A stretch of DNA of 64,000 nucleotides, taken from NCBI RefSeq assembly GCF_010120715.1, contig NZ_CP047591.1, positions 1,240,001-1,304,000 of the forward strand. Direction: 5' to 3'. Below the pieces are notes generated by a model, which did no database searches, was not told where the DNA came from, and saw only the letters and a program-made list of their open reading frames with translations. This document shows, one piece after another, positions 45,443 to 54,550 of the stretch. Source of the stretch: Aminipila terrae (GTDB taxonomy: Bacteria > Bacillota > Clostridia > Peptostreptococcales > Anaerovoracaceae). Each line of letters opens with the position of its first letter. Within the stretch, counting starts at the first letter, position 1. Position numbers and translations under genes: made by a program.

Positions 45443-45487
45443 TCATTGTCTGCCTGTACGTATGTCAAATATCCCACTCGTCTTCAT
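45443..45487 (-). CDS. Possible leader peptide of the ABC module, 14 aa
   Basis: ATG 45487 opens MKTSGIFDIRTGRQ and stops 14 bases before the terminator hairpin. This is the usual geometry of a translated attenuator. A competing GTG frame, MGYLTYVQADNEIF, overlaps it in another frame. No clear ribosome binding site precedes the ATG, so translation is uncertain. Confidence 0.35.
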   Translation of the reverse strand: MKTSGIFDIRTGRQ

Positions 45488-45522
45488 GGCATACTACTTC
45501 ACAATACACCTTCTGTTTCTAT

Positions 45523-45552
45523 AGTGTACTACCTGTAATAATACACTGTCAA
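45523..45552 (-). promoter_or_regulatory. Promoter of the ABC module
   Basis: On the minus strand TTGACA (45547-45552) and TACACT (45523-45528) are spaced 18 bases apart, a near-consensus vegetative promoter. The predicted start is about 145 bases upstream of the ATPase gene, leaving room for the leader. The stretch 45553-45781 is very AT-rich and shows nothing else. Confidence 0.65.
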
Positions 45553-45781
45553 TCCCCTTTTTTAATCTTTTTTCGACAGACAATTTTAGTAATCCCCAGT
45601 CCCAATAATCCTATATTATATAAGACGTAATCCCTAGTAAAAATGTTTCATTATTTTTCCAATTTTTTAAAATTTATTAGCAAAAACTTTTTTTAGTTAT
45701 AATTACCATCTTTACCTCTTCAATTTAACTTTGTATTCTTAAAACATCCTTTATATAACCTTAAAGAATCTTAAGATTAAT

Positions 45782-45990
45782 GTTGGTGCTACCGTAATTA
45801 TTATTTTTACTTAAATCTCGGTAGCTTTCTGACCCTTTAATCGTTAGTTTTAACTCATTGTAAGTTTATTTATTGGAAGCACTACCATAAAAATATAAAT
45901 TTGCATAAAACACGGTAGCATTTGCTAAAAATGCTACCGTAAATTTTCACATTTTATAATTGTAAGAGCAAAACCCTTTATTATCTCATA
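45782..45990. repeat. Dispersed intergenic repeat with alternating GCTACCG/CGGTAGC motifs, copy B
   Basis: Second copy of the element at 27125-27330, in the same orientation. It retains the five alternating motifs, including CTACCGTAATTAT, CTCGGTAGC, CACTACCATAAA, CACGGTAGC and ATGCTACCG, while the intervening sequence has diverged with little length change. It lies in the 779-base gap between the ABC module and tyrS. Confidence 0.85.
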
Positions 45991-46040
45991 ATTAATTTTT
46001 CACCTGAACTTTGACTAGCTGATTGTCCTGATTTGCACCA

Positions 46041-46066
46041 AAAAAAGTGCCCCTATTGGGAGCACC
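46041..46066 (-). terminator. Terminator of tyrS
   Basis: GTGCTCCC pairs with GGGGCAC (one bulge) around AATA, followed on the minus strand by seven T. It lies about 85 bases past the tyrS stop. Confidence 0.75.
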
Positions 46067-46148
46067 ATATTGCTTATCTTCCATTATTTTAAAACTACGA
46101 ATTGAAACTCTAAACTTATATAATTTGCGAAATTTCATCCTAAGGTCT

Positions 46149-47473
46149 TTAGATTTCTACCTTATGGAAAGTCTTTTTACCCTTTTTAATGATGATTGCT
46201 CCGTCTTTAAACATGTCCTTTGTAATCATCATTTTAGGGTTTGTAACCTTCTCATCGTTAATTAACAGTCCGCCGCCTTCAATGGTTCTGAAGCCTTCCC
46301 CATTACTTGGTACTAATTTTAACGTTTTTATCAGGTTAACCACTCCCATGCCTTCTCCATCAAAATCTGCTGCTGCCATTTTGGTGGTCGGGATATTACT
46401 CATATCACCACCTCCGGTAAATGCAGCTCTGGCAGCTTCCTGTGCCTTTGCAGCTTCTTCTTCCCCATGAACCAGCTTGGTAACCTCAAAGGCAAGAATT
46501 TCTTTTGCCTTATTGATTTCTGCATCCTGAAGAGAAGATAATCTTTCTACTTCTTCCATAGGAAGGAATGTTAACATGCGCAGACACTTGTTTACATCAG
46601 GGTCAGCAACATTTCTCCAGTATTGATAGAACTCGTAAGGAGATGTCTTTTCAGCATTCAGCCATAAAGCCCTTTCTGAGTCTTACCCATTTTAACACCT
46701 TCACTGGTTGTCAGAAGAGAGAAAGTCATCCCATAAACCTGCTTGTCTAATTCACGTCTAGTAAGGTCCACACCGTAAATAATATTGGACCACTGATCAT
46801 TGCCGCCAAACTCCATCTTGCAGTCAATATCTCTGGCCATTACCATGAAATCATAGGACTGCATAAGCATATAGTTGAATTCCAGAAAAGAAAGTCCTTT
46901 TTCCAGTCGCTGCTTAAAGCATTCTGCACGAAGCATGCTGTTTACAGAAAAATGTCTTCCGATATCTCTTATAAATTCAATATAATTAAGCTTCAACAAC
47001 CATGATGCATTGTTAACACAAATGGCTTTTCCTGGATCCGGTTCCTTGTTTGCCGAAGCCTTGCCAATAGTTTTGCCGTCTCCACCTGTATATACCCATT
47101 CATCATCAAAGTCTAAAAATTTATCAAAAAGTTTTTTAAATGCATTGCAATTGTTTTGAACAGTTTCAGGAGTCATCATCTGACGCATATCCGTTCTTCC
47201 TGAAGGATCTCCCACCATTCCGGTTCCCCCGCCAATTAAAACAACCGGGGTATGTCCATATTTCTGCATGTACATCATAATAATGACCTGCATAAAATGT
47301 CCTACATGCAAGCAATCCGCTGTAGGGTCAAATCCAATATAAAACTTGATTTTCTCTTTCCCTAAAAGTTCTCTTACTTCTTCTTCATTGGTGCACTGCT
47401 CAATAAAGCCTCTTTCTTTAAGCACATCATATACATTATCGTGCTTACTCACATTATCTGGTATAAAATTCAT
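46149..47473 (-). CDS. tyrS: Tyrosine--tRNA ligase, frameshifted once
   Basis: Class I synthetase charging tRNA-Tyr. ATG 47473 (MNFIPDNV) has GGAGG 11 bases upstream; the TTG five codons earlier is inside that site. HIGH variant HVGHF lies in FDPTADCLHVGHFMQVI. GGNDQWSNIIYGVDL is the tyrosine-binding region, and VKMGKTQKG is the KMSKS variant. At the G run 46670-46672 the frame ends; adding one G continues ALWLNAEKTSPYEFYQYWRN to the C-terminal S4 RNA-binding domain (GGGLLINDEKVTNPK), about 441 residues in total. The gene is essential, so the break is probably a sequencing error. Confidence 0.93.
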
Positions 47474-47534
47474 ACTTTTTTCCTCCAATCAGCCACTTTT
47501 TCTGTTCTGGGGCACAAGTGACTAAATCCTACAG

Positions 47535-48164
47535 TTATTTTGTACCGTATAAACGGTCCCCAGCATCCCCCAGTCCTGGAAGGATATACGCATTTTCATT
47601 TAGTTTTTCATCCTTGGCAGCAATAAAAATGTCCACATCTGGATGAGCTTTCTGCAATGCTTCAATCCCTTCTGGGGAAGCAATCAGGCACATAAAGATT
47701 ATATTTTTTGCGCCTTTATCCTTAATAAAATCAATAGCAGCAATAGCACTGCCACCAGTGGCAAGCATAGGGTCTACTACAAATACCTGTCTTTTGGCAA
47801 TATCCGTAGGCAGCTTGCAGTAATATTCTACAGGAATATGGGTTTCCGGATCTCTGTACAATCCAACATGTCCAACTTTTGCATTGGGAACAAGTGCCAA
47901 CATGCCATCTACCATACCAAGACCTGCTCTTAAAATGGGAACAATAGCTATATCCTCACCCTGAAGCATTTTCATTGTTGTTTTACACATTGGTGTTTCA
48001 ATCTCCACTTCTTCCAGTGGAAGATTTCTAGTTGCTTCATATCCCATCAGCATTGAAATCTCTCTGACCATTTCTCTGAAATCTTTTACACTTGTATCAA
48101 TCTTTCTAATCATTGCTGTTTTATGCTGAATTAGCGGATGATCAAATACATATACTTTACCCAT
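47535..48164 (-). CDS. upp: Uracil phosphoribosyltransferase
   Basis: A 209-residue salvage enzyme making UMP from uracil and PRPP. IVPILRAGLGMVDGMLALVP and the PRPP loop VFVVDPMLATGGSAIAAIDF are visible, with the uracil-binding YILPGLGDAGDRLYGTK at the C-terminus. Length is exactly that of the family. It lies 50 bases downstream of rpiB in the conserved Firmicute order prfA - tsaC - rpiB - upp. Confidence 0.97.
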   Translation of the reverse strand: MGKVYVFDHPLIQHKTAMIRKIDTSVKDFREMVREISMLMGYEATRNLPLEEVEIETPMCKTTMKMLQGEDIAIVPILRAGLGMVDGMLALVPNAKVGHVGLYRDPETHIPVEYYCKLPTDIAKRQVFVVDPMLATGGSAIAAIDFIKDKGAKNIIFMCLIASPEGIEALQKAHPDVDIFIAAKDEKLNENAYILPGLGDAGDRLYGTK

Positions 48165-48214
48165 TTATTGTTTCCTCCCTTGCATTGCCTGCATTTCAAT
48201 TTCTATTATTATTT

Positions 48215-48646
48215 TTACATATTGTTTAACATATCTACACGACGCTGATGTCTGCCACCTTCGAATTCTGTATCCAGCCAGGTCTGCGTTATTTTCTTTG
48301 CTGTTTCCAAATCAGTGGTTCTTCCACCCATGGCCAGAATATTGGCATCATTGTGTTTTCTTGTCATTTCTGCCATGTGTTCATCAGTACATAAAGCACA
48401 TCTTATGCCCTTCACCTTATTGGCTGCAATGGAAATACCTATGCCTGTTCCACAGCACACAATCCCTCTGTCAGCTTTTCCTGATATAACTGCTTCGCCA
48501 CAAGCTTTTCCATACTCAGGATAATCCACAGAATCGGTTGTATTTGTTCCCAGGTCAAGAACTTCAACTCCCTGTTTCTCTAAATACTTTTTAATATTTT
48601 CTTTTAGTTCCAAACCGCCGTGGTCACATGCCATTGCTATTTTCAT
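48215..48646 (-). CDS. rpiB: Ribose-5-phosphate isomerase B
   Basis: A 143-residue enzyme interconverting ribose-5-phosphate and ribulose-5-phosphate. ACDHGGLELKENIKKYL gives the phosphate-binding start, DYPEYGKACGEAV and GIVCCGTGIGISIAANKVKG include the catalytic Cys, and HNDANILAMGGR holds the catalytic His/Asn region. LacA/LacB homologs share the fold, but the single-copy context with upp and tsaC indicates RpiB. Confidence 0.95.
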   Translation of the reverse strand: MKIAMACDHGGLELKENIKKYLEKQGVEVLDLGTNTTDSVDYPEYGKACGEAVISGKADRGIVCCGTGIGISIAANKVKGIRCALCTDEHMAEMTRKHNDANILAMGGRTTDLETAKKITQTWLDTEFEGGRHQRRVDMLNNM

Positions 48647-48678
48647 CTTTTTTTCCTCTCTTTTGCAAATAAAAATAT

Positions 48679-49689
48679 TTATACATTTATTACGCTATAG
48701 CCTGCTGATTTGAGCATTCTGTTCATAACAGCAAAACCAACACCATCATTGGTATCCAGGGCCCCTGCTAAAATCAAATCAACCGCCTTTTCATCAAATT
48801 CACGAAGCTTTGCAAAAAAATCGTGAGCTGCCTCACGGAACTGGTTATCTTCAAATAAAATAACCCCGACTTCCTTACCTTCTGCCTCATTCTCTGATTT
48901 CAGCCTGTCTATTTCTGTCTTAACTTTAGTTATTTCCCCGGAAATAATCATCATTTCCGCTTTAGGTGCATAGTGTTTATATTTCATGCCGGGAGCTTTT
49001 GGTTTAAATCCCGGCTGGGAAACATCCCTTGGACGATTTACAAATAAAGCGGGATCCATTTCAACTTTTTGACCTATGGCATTTTCCAGCTCTTTCTGAG
49101 TAATAATACCTGGTCTCAAAATAATAGGTACATCACCGGTTACATCTATAACTGTAGATTCAATACCCACCTGACACTCATGTCCCATCAGTATTGCATC
49201 AATTTTCCCATCTAAATCCTCCACCACATGCTGGGGTCTGGTAGGACTGGGCCTTCCGGATATATTAGCACTGGGTGCTGCAATGGAGCAGCCGGACTTA
49301 CGGATTAATGCTCTTGCTGTTTCATCGGAAGGCATTCTTACCCCTACAGAATCAAGTCCTCCTGTAGTGGCATCCGGAATACCTGGCATTTTACTTACTA
49401 CCATTGTAAGCGGTCCTGGCCAGAATGCTTTCATCAGAGCATTCATTACATCTGTCACTACCGGGGTAAGTCTTGCCAGGTCTGCTTTTTCTGCAATATG
49501 AACAATCATCGGATTGTCACTGGGTCTTCCCTTTGCTGCATATACCTTACCTACTGCACTGCTGTTCATGGCATCAGCACCAAGGCCATATACGGTTTCT
49601 GTGGGGAAGGCCACCAGTTTGCCCTCGGCAATCATTTTCGCCGCCAGTTCTATATTTTCAGTTGTTAGATCTAAAAGTTCAGTTTTCAT
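48679..49689 (-). CDS. L-threonylcarbamoyladenylate synthase (Sua5/YwlC type)
   Basis: A 336-residue enzyme making threonylcarbamoyl-AMP for the t6A37 modification of tRNA. The N-terminal YrdC fold (about 10-200) has GKLVAFPTETVYGLGADAM, YAAKGRPSDNPMIVHI and CSIAAPSANISGRPSPT. A C-terminal Sua5 domain (about 225-336) makes this the long Sua5 form rather than the short TsaC. It starts 12 bases after prfA. Confidence 0.95.
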   Translation of the reverse strand: MKTELLDLTTENIELAAKMIAEGKLVAFPTETVYGLGADAMNSSAVGKVYAAKGRPSDNPMIVHIAEKADLARLTPVVTDVMNALMKAFWPGPLTMVVSKMPGIPDATTGGLDSVGVRMPSDETARALIRKSGCSIAAPSANISGRPSPTRPQHVVEDLDGKIDAILMGHECQVGIESTVIDVTGDVPIILRPGIITQKELENAIGQKVEMDPALFVNRPRDVSQPGFKPKAPGMKYKHYAPKAEMMIISGEITKVKTEIDRLKSENEAEGKEVGVILFEDNQFREAAHDFFAKLREFDEKAVDLILAGALDTNDGVGFAVMNRMLKSAGYSVINV

Positions 49690-49701
49690 GGCTCTGTCTT
49701 T

Positions 49702-50762
49702 CTAAAAGTTCTTCATCTTCTCCGCCTGATCACTAGTGATAAGGCCATCAATAATTTCATCTAAATCTCCATCCAGGAAGTAATCTAACTTATAAATAGT
49801 CAGATTAATTCTGTGATCGGAGACTCTGCCTTGTGGGAAGTTATAAGTTCTGATTCTCTCACTTCTGTCTCCACTTCCTACCTGGCTCTTTCTCTGGTCA
49901 GCAATTTCTTTATTCTGTTCCTGCTGCATCAGATCGTACAGCCTTGAACGCAATACCTTAAAAGCTTTTTCTTTATTTTTTATCTGTGATTTTTCATCCT
50001 GGCAGGTTACCACCAGCCCTGTAGGTACATGGGTAAGTCTCACTGCGGAATCTGTAGTATTTACACACTGTCCGCCATTTCCAGATGCCCTGTATACGTC
50101 TACCCTCACATCATTAGGATTTATTTCAACTTCCACATCATCCACTTCAGGAAGTACTGCAATGGTTGCAGCAGATGTATGGATACGTCCTGAAGACTCT
50201 GTTTCAGGTACACGCTGGACCCTGTGAGCACCGCTTTCATATTTTAATCTGCTGTATGCCCTTTACCTTTAATCAGCATGACAGCCTCTTTTATTCCGCC
50301 GATACCCGTATCATTCATTTCAAGGATTTCCGTTTTCCATCCTCTGCGCTCTGCATATCTCATATACATTCTTAAAAGGTCTGCGCCGAACAGAGCAGCC
50401 TCATCACCACCAGTTCCTGCCCGCACTTCAAGAATAACGTTTCTATCATCATTAGGGTCTTTTGGAAGCAGCAAGATATTCAATTCTTCTGAAATGCTTT
50501 CGATGGCAGGCTCTAATTCACTAATCTCCATTTTTGCCATTTCACGAAGTTCTTCATCATTTTCTTCAAGCATATCTTTTGCCGCCTGAAGATCTTCTTT
50601 TGCCTTTTTGTATTCTTTATATTTATTCACAATAGGCTCCATCTCGCCCATTTCTTTTATATGCTTCTGCCAGACCGGCTGATTATTTATGATCTCCGGA
50701 TCAGAAACCTTCAAAGAAAGCTCTTCATATTTCTCTAAAATAAAATCCAATTTATCAAACAT
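49702..50762 (-). CDS. prfA: Peptide chain release factor 1, frameshifted once
   Basis: Release factor reading UAA and UAG. The N-terminal part (MFDKLDFILEKYEEL to VMLIKGKG) and the C-terminal part are in different frames. Adding one G at 50259-50261 reads GAYSRLKYESGAHRVQRVPE and gives 353 residues, normal for RF1. The GGQ peptidyl-hydrolysis loop is ASGNGGQCVNTTDSAVR. The linker does not contain the RF2 programmed-frameshift signal, and RF1 genes are not programmed; a homopolymer sequencing error is most likely, as the gene is essential. Confidence 0.95.
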
Positions 50763-50880
50763 TTATCGTTCTCCTTAATTTTTTGGTTATATATCTAAAC
50801 GCCGAGCCGGAACTGTTTTGCAAAATGCCCAGTTCTCTCCATACTAACTATTTAGTATAACATAATTTAAAATAAAAAAA

Positions 50881-50904
50881 AACTGGAAATTAATATTTCC
50901 AGTT
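50881..50904 (-). terminator. Terminator between rpmE and prfA
   Basis: AACTGGAAAT (50881-50890) pairs with ATTTCCAGTT (50895-50904), followed on the minus strand by nine T. It lies about 100 bases past the rpmE stop and 120 bases before prfA, so prfA probably has its own promoter. Confidence 0.85.
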
Positions 50905-51006
50905 AATTTAAAGCTACTTTTTACGACCTTTTCAATTTATTAATAAATTGATGTCAGATCAAAGACTAAAAATCTCAAATCTCAGTTTTGAAGATTTTTA
51001 TCGCAA

Positions 51007-51207
51007 TTAGTCGATATGATACTTTGTCTTAAACTTTTCAACACGACCGCCACGGTTAATGAACTTCTGCTGTCCTGTAAAGAATGGATGACAAGATGAA
51101 CAAACTTCAACTCTAATCTCTTCTTTATTTGACTTTGTCATGAACGTGTTGCCGCATGCGCAAGTAACTTTACATTCCTTATAATCTGGATGGATTCCTT
51201 CCTTCAT
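51007..51207 (-). CDS. rpmE: Ribosomal protein bL31
   Basis: A 66-residue large-subunit protein. ATG 51207 (MKEGIHPDYKECKV) is chosen because AGAGAGGTG lies seven bases upstream; the frame is open 14 codons further but that extension is not family-like. The zinc-binding cysteine pairs are intact (CACGN and CSSCHPF), so this is the C+ form used when zinc is sufficient. In most clostridia rpmE follows rho directly; here it is displaced behind prmC and a transporter gene. Confidence 0.97.
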   Translation of the reverse strand: MKEGIHPDYKECKVTCACGNTFMTKSNKEEIRVEVCSSCHPFFTGQQKFINRGGRVEKFKTKYHID

Positions 51208-51332
51208 GCTATGCACCTCTCTTTGCTCTTGGCCCCGCGGCCTCCGCATTATTACTGTAACTACAGCTTGTATAGTATATCAAAAGCAATGTTTATTAGC
51301 AAGAGTTTTTTATAAAAAACTGCATCTTGTAT

Positions 51333-52520
51333 TTAAATTTGCTGGTCTCTCCCTGCAATACCTGCTGCAATTAAATCCAATACCATAATGAAAACAGCAA
51401 GAGTGATTGGAAAAGCCCAGTTTCCTGACAAATCATAAACAGCTCCTGCTAAAAATGGGCCTATGGCCGCCATGACATATCCTGCACTCTGGGCAAAGCC
51501 AGATAAGCGGGCCGCCTGTATGCCATCTGAAGTTCTCATCCCAAACATCACCAGGCTCAGACTGAAAGTTCCCCCCAGCCCCAAAGCCAGTATGGCTGTA
51601 CTTGCACCCAGCAATATTACTGATTTTGCAAATAATATTCCCACAAGTCCAATGATGCCCATCCCGGCTACACTTACTGCCAGTCTACTCTGATTTTTAA
51701 AATACCCAGCCAGCATTGGTATGGCTAAATTTGCCGGTATTGCCGCTAATTGAAAAACTGTTGCCACAATTCCCGCAGCCATAGGAGAAAGTCCTCTGTC
51801 TGAAACTATCGTGGGCAGCCAGGTAACCATCATATAAAAAACACAGGATTGTCCTCCGAACATAACTGCAACCCACCATGCCAGAGGAATTTTATATAAG
51901 GGTTTCTGAAGTTTATTGGCCCCTTCTACTTGTTCTGTTTTTTTACAATCAGAGGGCATCCTTTTTAGCTGAATGAGTGATACCACGATAGACACCATGG
52001 CTGTAACTGCCCAGATGCAAAAAGTCCAACGCCAGCCCCAGCCTAAATTTACTGCAAGGGGCACACTTATGCCAGCACCAAGCCCAGAGCAAACAGACAT
52101 GGTCGTAGTAAAAATACCTGTCATCGTACCTATTTTGTCTGGAAAAAAGCTCTTTATTATTGCCGGAATTAAAACATTACCAAAAGTAATACCCATTCCA
52201 ATAAGCCCCGTACCCAAAATCAGTCCTACTATACCGCCAAAGGATCTGAGCAGTATTCCTGCCAGCATAATGATCATTCCTAGCAGCAAAGACTGATTGG
52301 CACCTGTTTTTTCACTGATCTTACTAATAAAGGGAGACAACAGTGCTATGACAATTAAAGGTATGGTAGTAATGGTTCCTGCAACTGTATTTGATAGCTT
52401 CAAGTCCTCTACAATGCAATATAAAATAGAGCCCACCGATGTTATGGGAGCTCTAAGACATATAGCTGTAGTAATTATTACAAAGGACAGAAGAACTCTG
52501 TTTTCTCTTATCGTATTCAT
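51333..52520 (-). CDS. MFS transporter, CynX/NimT family
   Basis: A 395-residue, 12-helix transporter. ICLRAPITSVGSILYCIVEDL near the N-terminus and GLGAGISVPLAVNLGWGWRW in the middle are typical of the CynX/NimT (cyanate/nitroimidazole) group. The central cytoplasmic loop (about 195-215) is charged. The substrate is unknown; relatives carry cyanate, 2-nitroimidazole or small anions. It lies between prmC (14 bases upstream) and rpmE on the same strand, breaking a usually conserved housekeeping order, so it is probably an insertion into the cluster. Confidence 0.88.
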   Translation of the reverse strand: MNTIRENRVLLSFVIITTAICLRAPITSVGSILYCIVEDLKLSNTVAGTITTIPLIVIALLSPFISKISEKTGANQSLLLGMIIMLAGILLRSFGGIVGLILGTGLIGMGITFGNVLIPAIIKSFFPDKIGTMTGIFTTTMSVCSGLGAGISVPLAVNLGWGWRWTFCIWAVTAMVSIVVSLIQLKRMPSDCKKTEQVEGANKLQKPLYKIPLAWWVAVMFGGQSCVFYMMVTWLPTIVSDRGLSPMAAGIVATVFQLAAIPANLAIPMLAGYFKNQSRLAVSVAGMGIIGLVGILFAKSVILLGASTAILALGLGGTFSLSLVMFGMRTSDGIQAARLSGFAQSAGYVMAAIGPFLAGAVYDLSGNWAFPITLAVFIMVLDLIAAGIAGRDQQI

Positions 52521-52534
52521 TTAATTAACTTTCT

Positions 52535-53404
52535 TTATTTTACCTCAGTTTTGCAAATTACAACTCTGTCAAAATCATTATAGTCTTTCCTGATTTCTAT
52601 ATCTGTATATTGTCCCATGTGGGCCAGCTTATCTGCTATGATATTGCCCTGGTTATGACCTACTTCTAAAAATAGCATGCCACCTTTGCCCAGATGCTTT
52701 GGCGCCTCCTTTAATATCTGTCGGTAAAAATCCATTCCATCTTCCCCACCGTCCAGAGCCAAGTGTGGCTCATGAGTTCTGACTTCTTCATCCAGTGTAG
52801 AAATTATCTCAGATTCTATGTATGGAGGATTAGAAACGATTATGTCAAACTTTGTATTACCCAGCCGTCCTTTAAAAGGTTCAAACAAATCACCTTTTTT
52901 AATAGTGACATTTGCCTTTAATGTTCTGGCATTTTCCTTCGTCAGCCGTATGGCTTCTTCACTAATATCACTGCAGACTACTTTCATGTTTTTGCACAGT
53001 TTAGCCAGACTTATACCAATGGCACCGCTGCCACAGCATAAATCAAGAACAGTTATCTTGCCTTTAAAGCATCCTGCATAATCCATGACAGCTTCTGTGA
53101 GGAGCTCTGTATCCAGACGGGGTATTAAAACATTCTTATCGACTTTAAAATCATACCCCATAAATTGCTGGACACCTGTTATATGCTGCAGGGGTATTCT
53201 GGTTGCTCTGGTATCGATTAAATCAAAGTACCTGTTGCACTGACTGTCTTCCATAGTCTTGGACCAAATCATAAACAGCTCTCCCCGATCCAGATTGAGC
53301 ATATGACAAAGCAAACGCTCAGCGTCAACTTTGGCGTCGTATATTCCAGCTCCCTCCAGTGTTCTCTGCCCCATTTGAAGCATTTCCTTTACAATCATCG
53401 CCAT
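52535..53404 (-). CDS. prmC: Release factor glutamine methyltransferase
   Basis: A 289-residue SAM-dependent enzyme that methylates the GGQ glutamine of release factors RF1 and RF2. The N-terminal helical domain (1-75) recognises the release factor. The Rossmann methyltransferase has VLDLCCGSGAIGISLAKLC (motif I, about 115-133) and the NPPY catalytic loop DIIVSNPPYIESE (about 185-197). Its substrate gene prfA is in the same cluster. The 24-base gap to the DUF1385 gene upstream suggests co-transcription. Confidence 0.95.
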   Translation of the reverse strand: MAMIVKEMLQMGQRTLEGAGIYDAKVDAERLLCHMLNLDRGELFMIWSKTMEDSQCNRYFDLIDTRATRIPLQHITGVQQFMGYDFKVDKNVLIPRLDTELLTEAVMDYAGCFKGKITVLDLCCGSGAIGISLAKLCKNMKVVCSDISEEAIRLTKENARTLKANVTIKKGDLFEPFKGRLGNTKFDIIVSNPPYIESEIISTLDEEVRTHEPHLALDGGEDGMDFYRQILKEAPKHLGKGGMLFLEVGHNQGNIIADKLAHMGQYTDIEIRKDYNDFDRVVICKTEVK

Positions 53405-53428
53405 TATATATATTCCCCCTTGACCAGG

Positions 53429-54511
53429 TTATCTACCTAATAAAACCTCCTGTGTATATGCTTCATAATCCGGCATATACAGGTTTAATTCTTCTGTCTC
53501 TTCTGGGACCATGACAGCTTTCATAGCAATAATAGCTACTTCCAGCTGCTTTTCATCCGGTTCCTTTGTGGTTAGTTTTTGTAGGTATAACCCTGGCAGA
53601 CTTAAAATTCTGACTAAACTATTATCCGTGCGCCCTGCCCATTTAAGCAGTTCGTAGGAAAGACCTGCTACCACAGGTATCAGCAATATCCGGGATGTCA
53701 CCCGCAAAAGCAGATTCGGCCATCCTAAAAGAGAAAATAAAATTAAGCTGATAACCATGATAAACATCAGAAAACTTGTTCCGCACCTTGGATGTAATGT
53801 ATAAAACGGTTTGCAGTTTTTTGGGGTAAGTTCTAGTCTATTTTCAAAACAGTGTATGCATTTATGCTCTGCTCCGTGGAACTGGAATACTCGTTTAATG
53901 TCTTCCATTTTTGAAATGAGTAATATATATACTGCAAACAATACAATACGTAATATACCTTCTATCAGATTAAGAACTATTTCATTTTTGGTAAGCATAC
54001 CACACCAATTGACTGCAATTGTAGGTACAACTATAAAAATTCCAACAGTAAAAAGAAGTGCCAGCACTACGGAGGCATAAATCATGATATTCCATGCAGC
54101 TTTTTCTCCAAAGTGCTTTTCAATCCATAGGGTAAACTTATCTTTCTCGTAATACTCGGGACCCTTAATGCTTCCTTCATCCATACCGGAAGCTCTTTGT
54201 TCTTCCCGAAGCTTAGCAAGTTCTTCCGTATGTTCATTCTCATAGTTCTCAAGAACCTCTGCGGAATACATTAAAATTTTGGTTCCTGTCACAAGGGCTG
54301 AACCAAAAGATATCACACCTCGGATAATGGGGATTTTAGCCCACTTGCCTTTAGGTTTCAGTTTTTCTGTTTTCAGGTGAATGACACCGTCTGGCATACG
54401 TACCGCTATAGCCGTACGTTCTACTCCTTGCATCATGATACCTTCCATAACTGCCTGACCTCCTACACTGGTAGGGCAGGCTTCTTTTAAAAATATTTTG
54501 CTTAAATCCAT
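53429..54511 (-). CDS. DUF1385 family membrane protein
   Basis: A 360-residue protein. The conserved start VGGQAVMEGIMMQG (about 17-30), the central histidine/cysteine signature FHGAEHKCIHCFEN (about 214-227) and HPRCGTSFLMFIMVIS (about 243-258) define DUF1385. About five transmembrane helices occur after residue 140. The invariant His/Glu/Cys residues suggest metal binding, but no function is established to my knowledge. It almost always sits with prmC/prfA/rho/rpmE in Firmicutes, which hints at a translation or envelope housekeeping role. Confidence 0.95.
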   Translation of the reverse strand: MDLSKIFLKEACPTSVGGQAVMEGIMMQGVERTAIAVRMPDGVIHLKTEKLKPKGKWAKIPIIRGVISFGSALVTGTKILMYSAEVLENYENEHTEELAKLREEQRASGMDEGSIKGPEYYEKDKFTLWIEKHFGEKAAWNIMIYASVVLALLFTVGIFIVVPTIAVNWCGMLTKNEIVLNLIEGILRIVLFAVYILLISKMEDIKRVFQFHGAEHKCIHCFENRLELTPKNCKPFYTLHPRCGTSFLMFIMVISLILFSLLGWPNLLLRVTSRILLIPVVAGLSYELLKWAGRTDNSLVRILSLPGLYLQKLTTKEPDEKQLEVAIIAMKAVMVPEETEELNLYMPDYEAYTQEVLLGR

Positions 54512-54550
54512 ATCTTGCTCCTGCTTTTAAGTTTTGTACATTCCTTACTT

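Noticed and set aside
47474..47534. A T-box riboswitch before tyrS (also looked for before thrC and gltX)
   Set aside because: The gaps are short and lack the T-box sequence and antiterminator.
49702..50762. A programmed frameshift in the release factor gene
   Set aside because: Programmed frameshifting is a property of RF2 (prfB) at an early UGA codon. This is RF1, the break is mid-gene at a G run, and other genes here show the same kind of loss.
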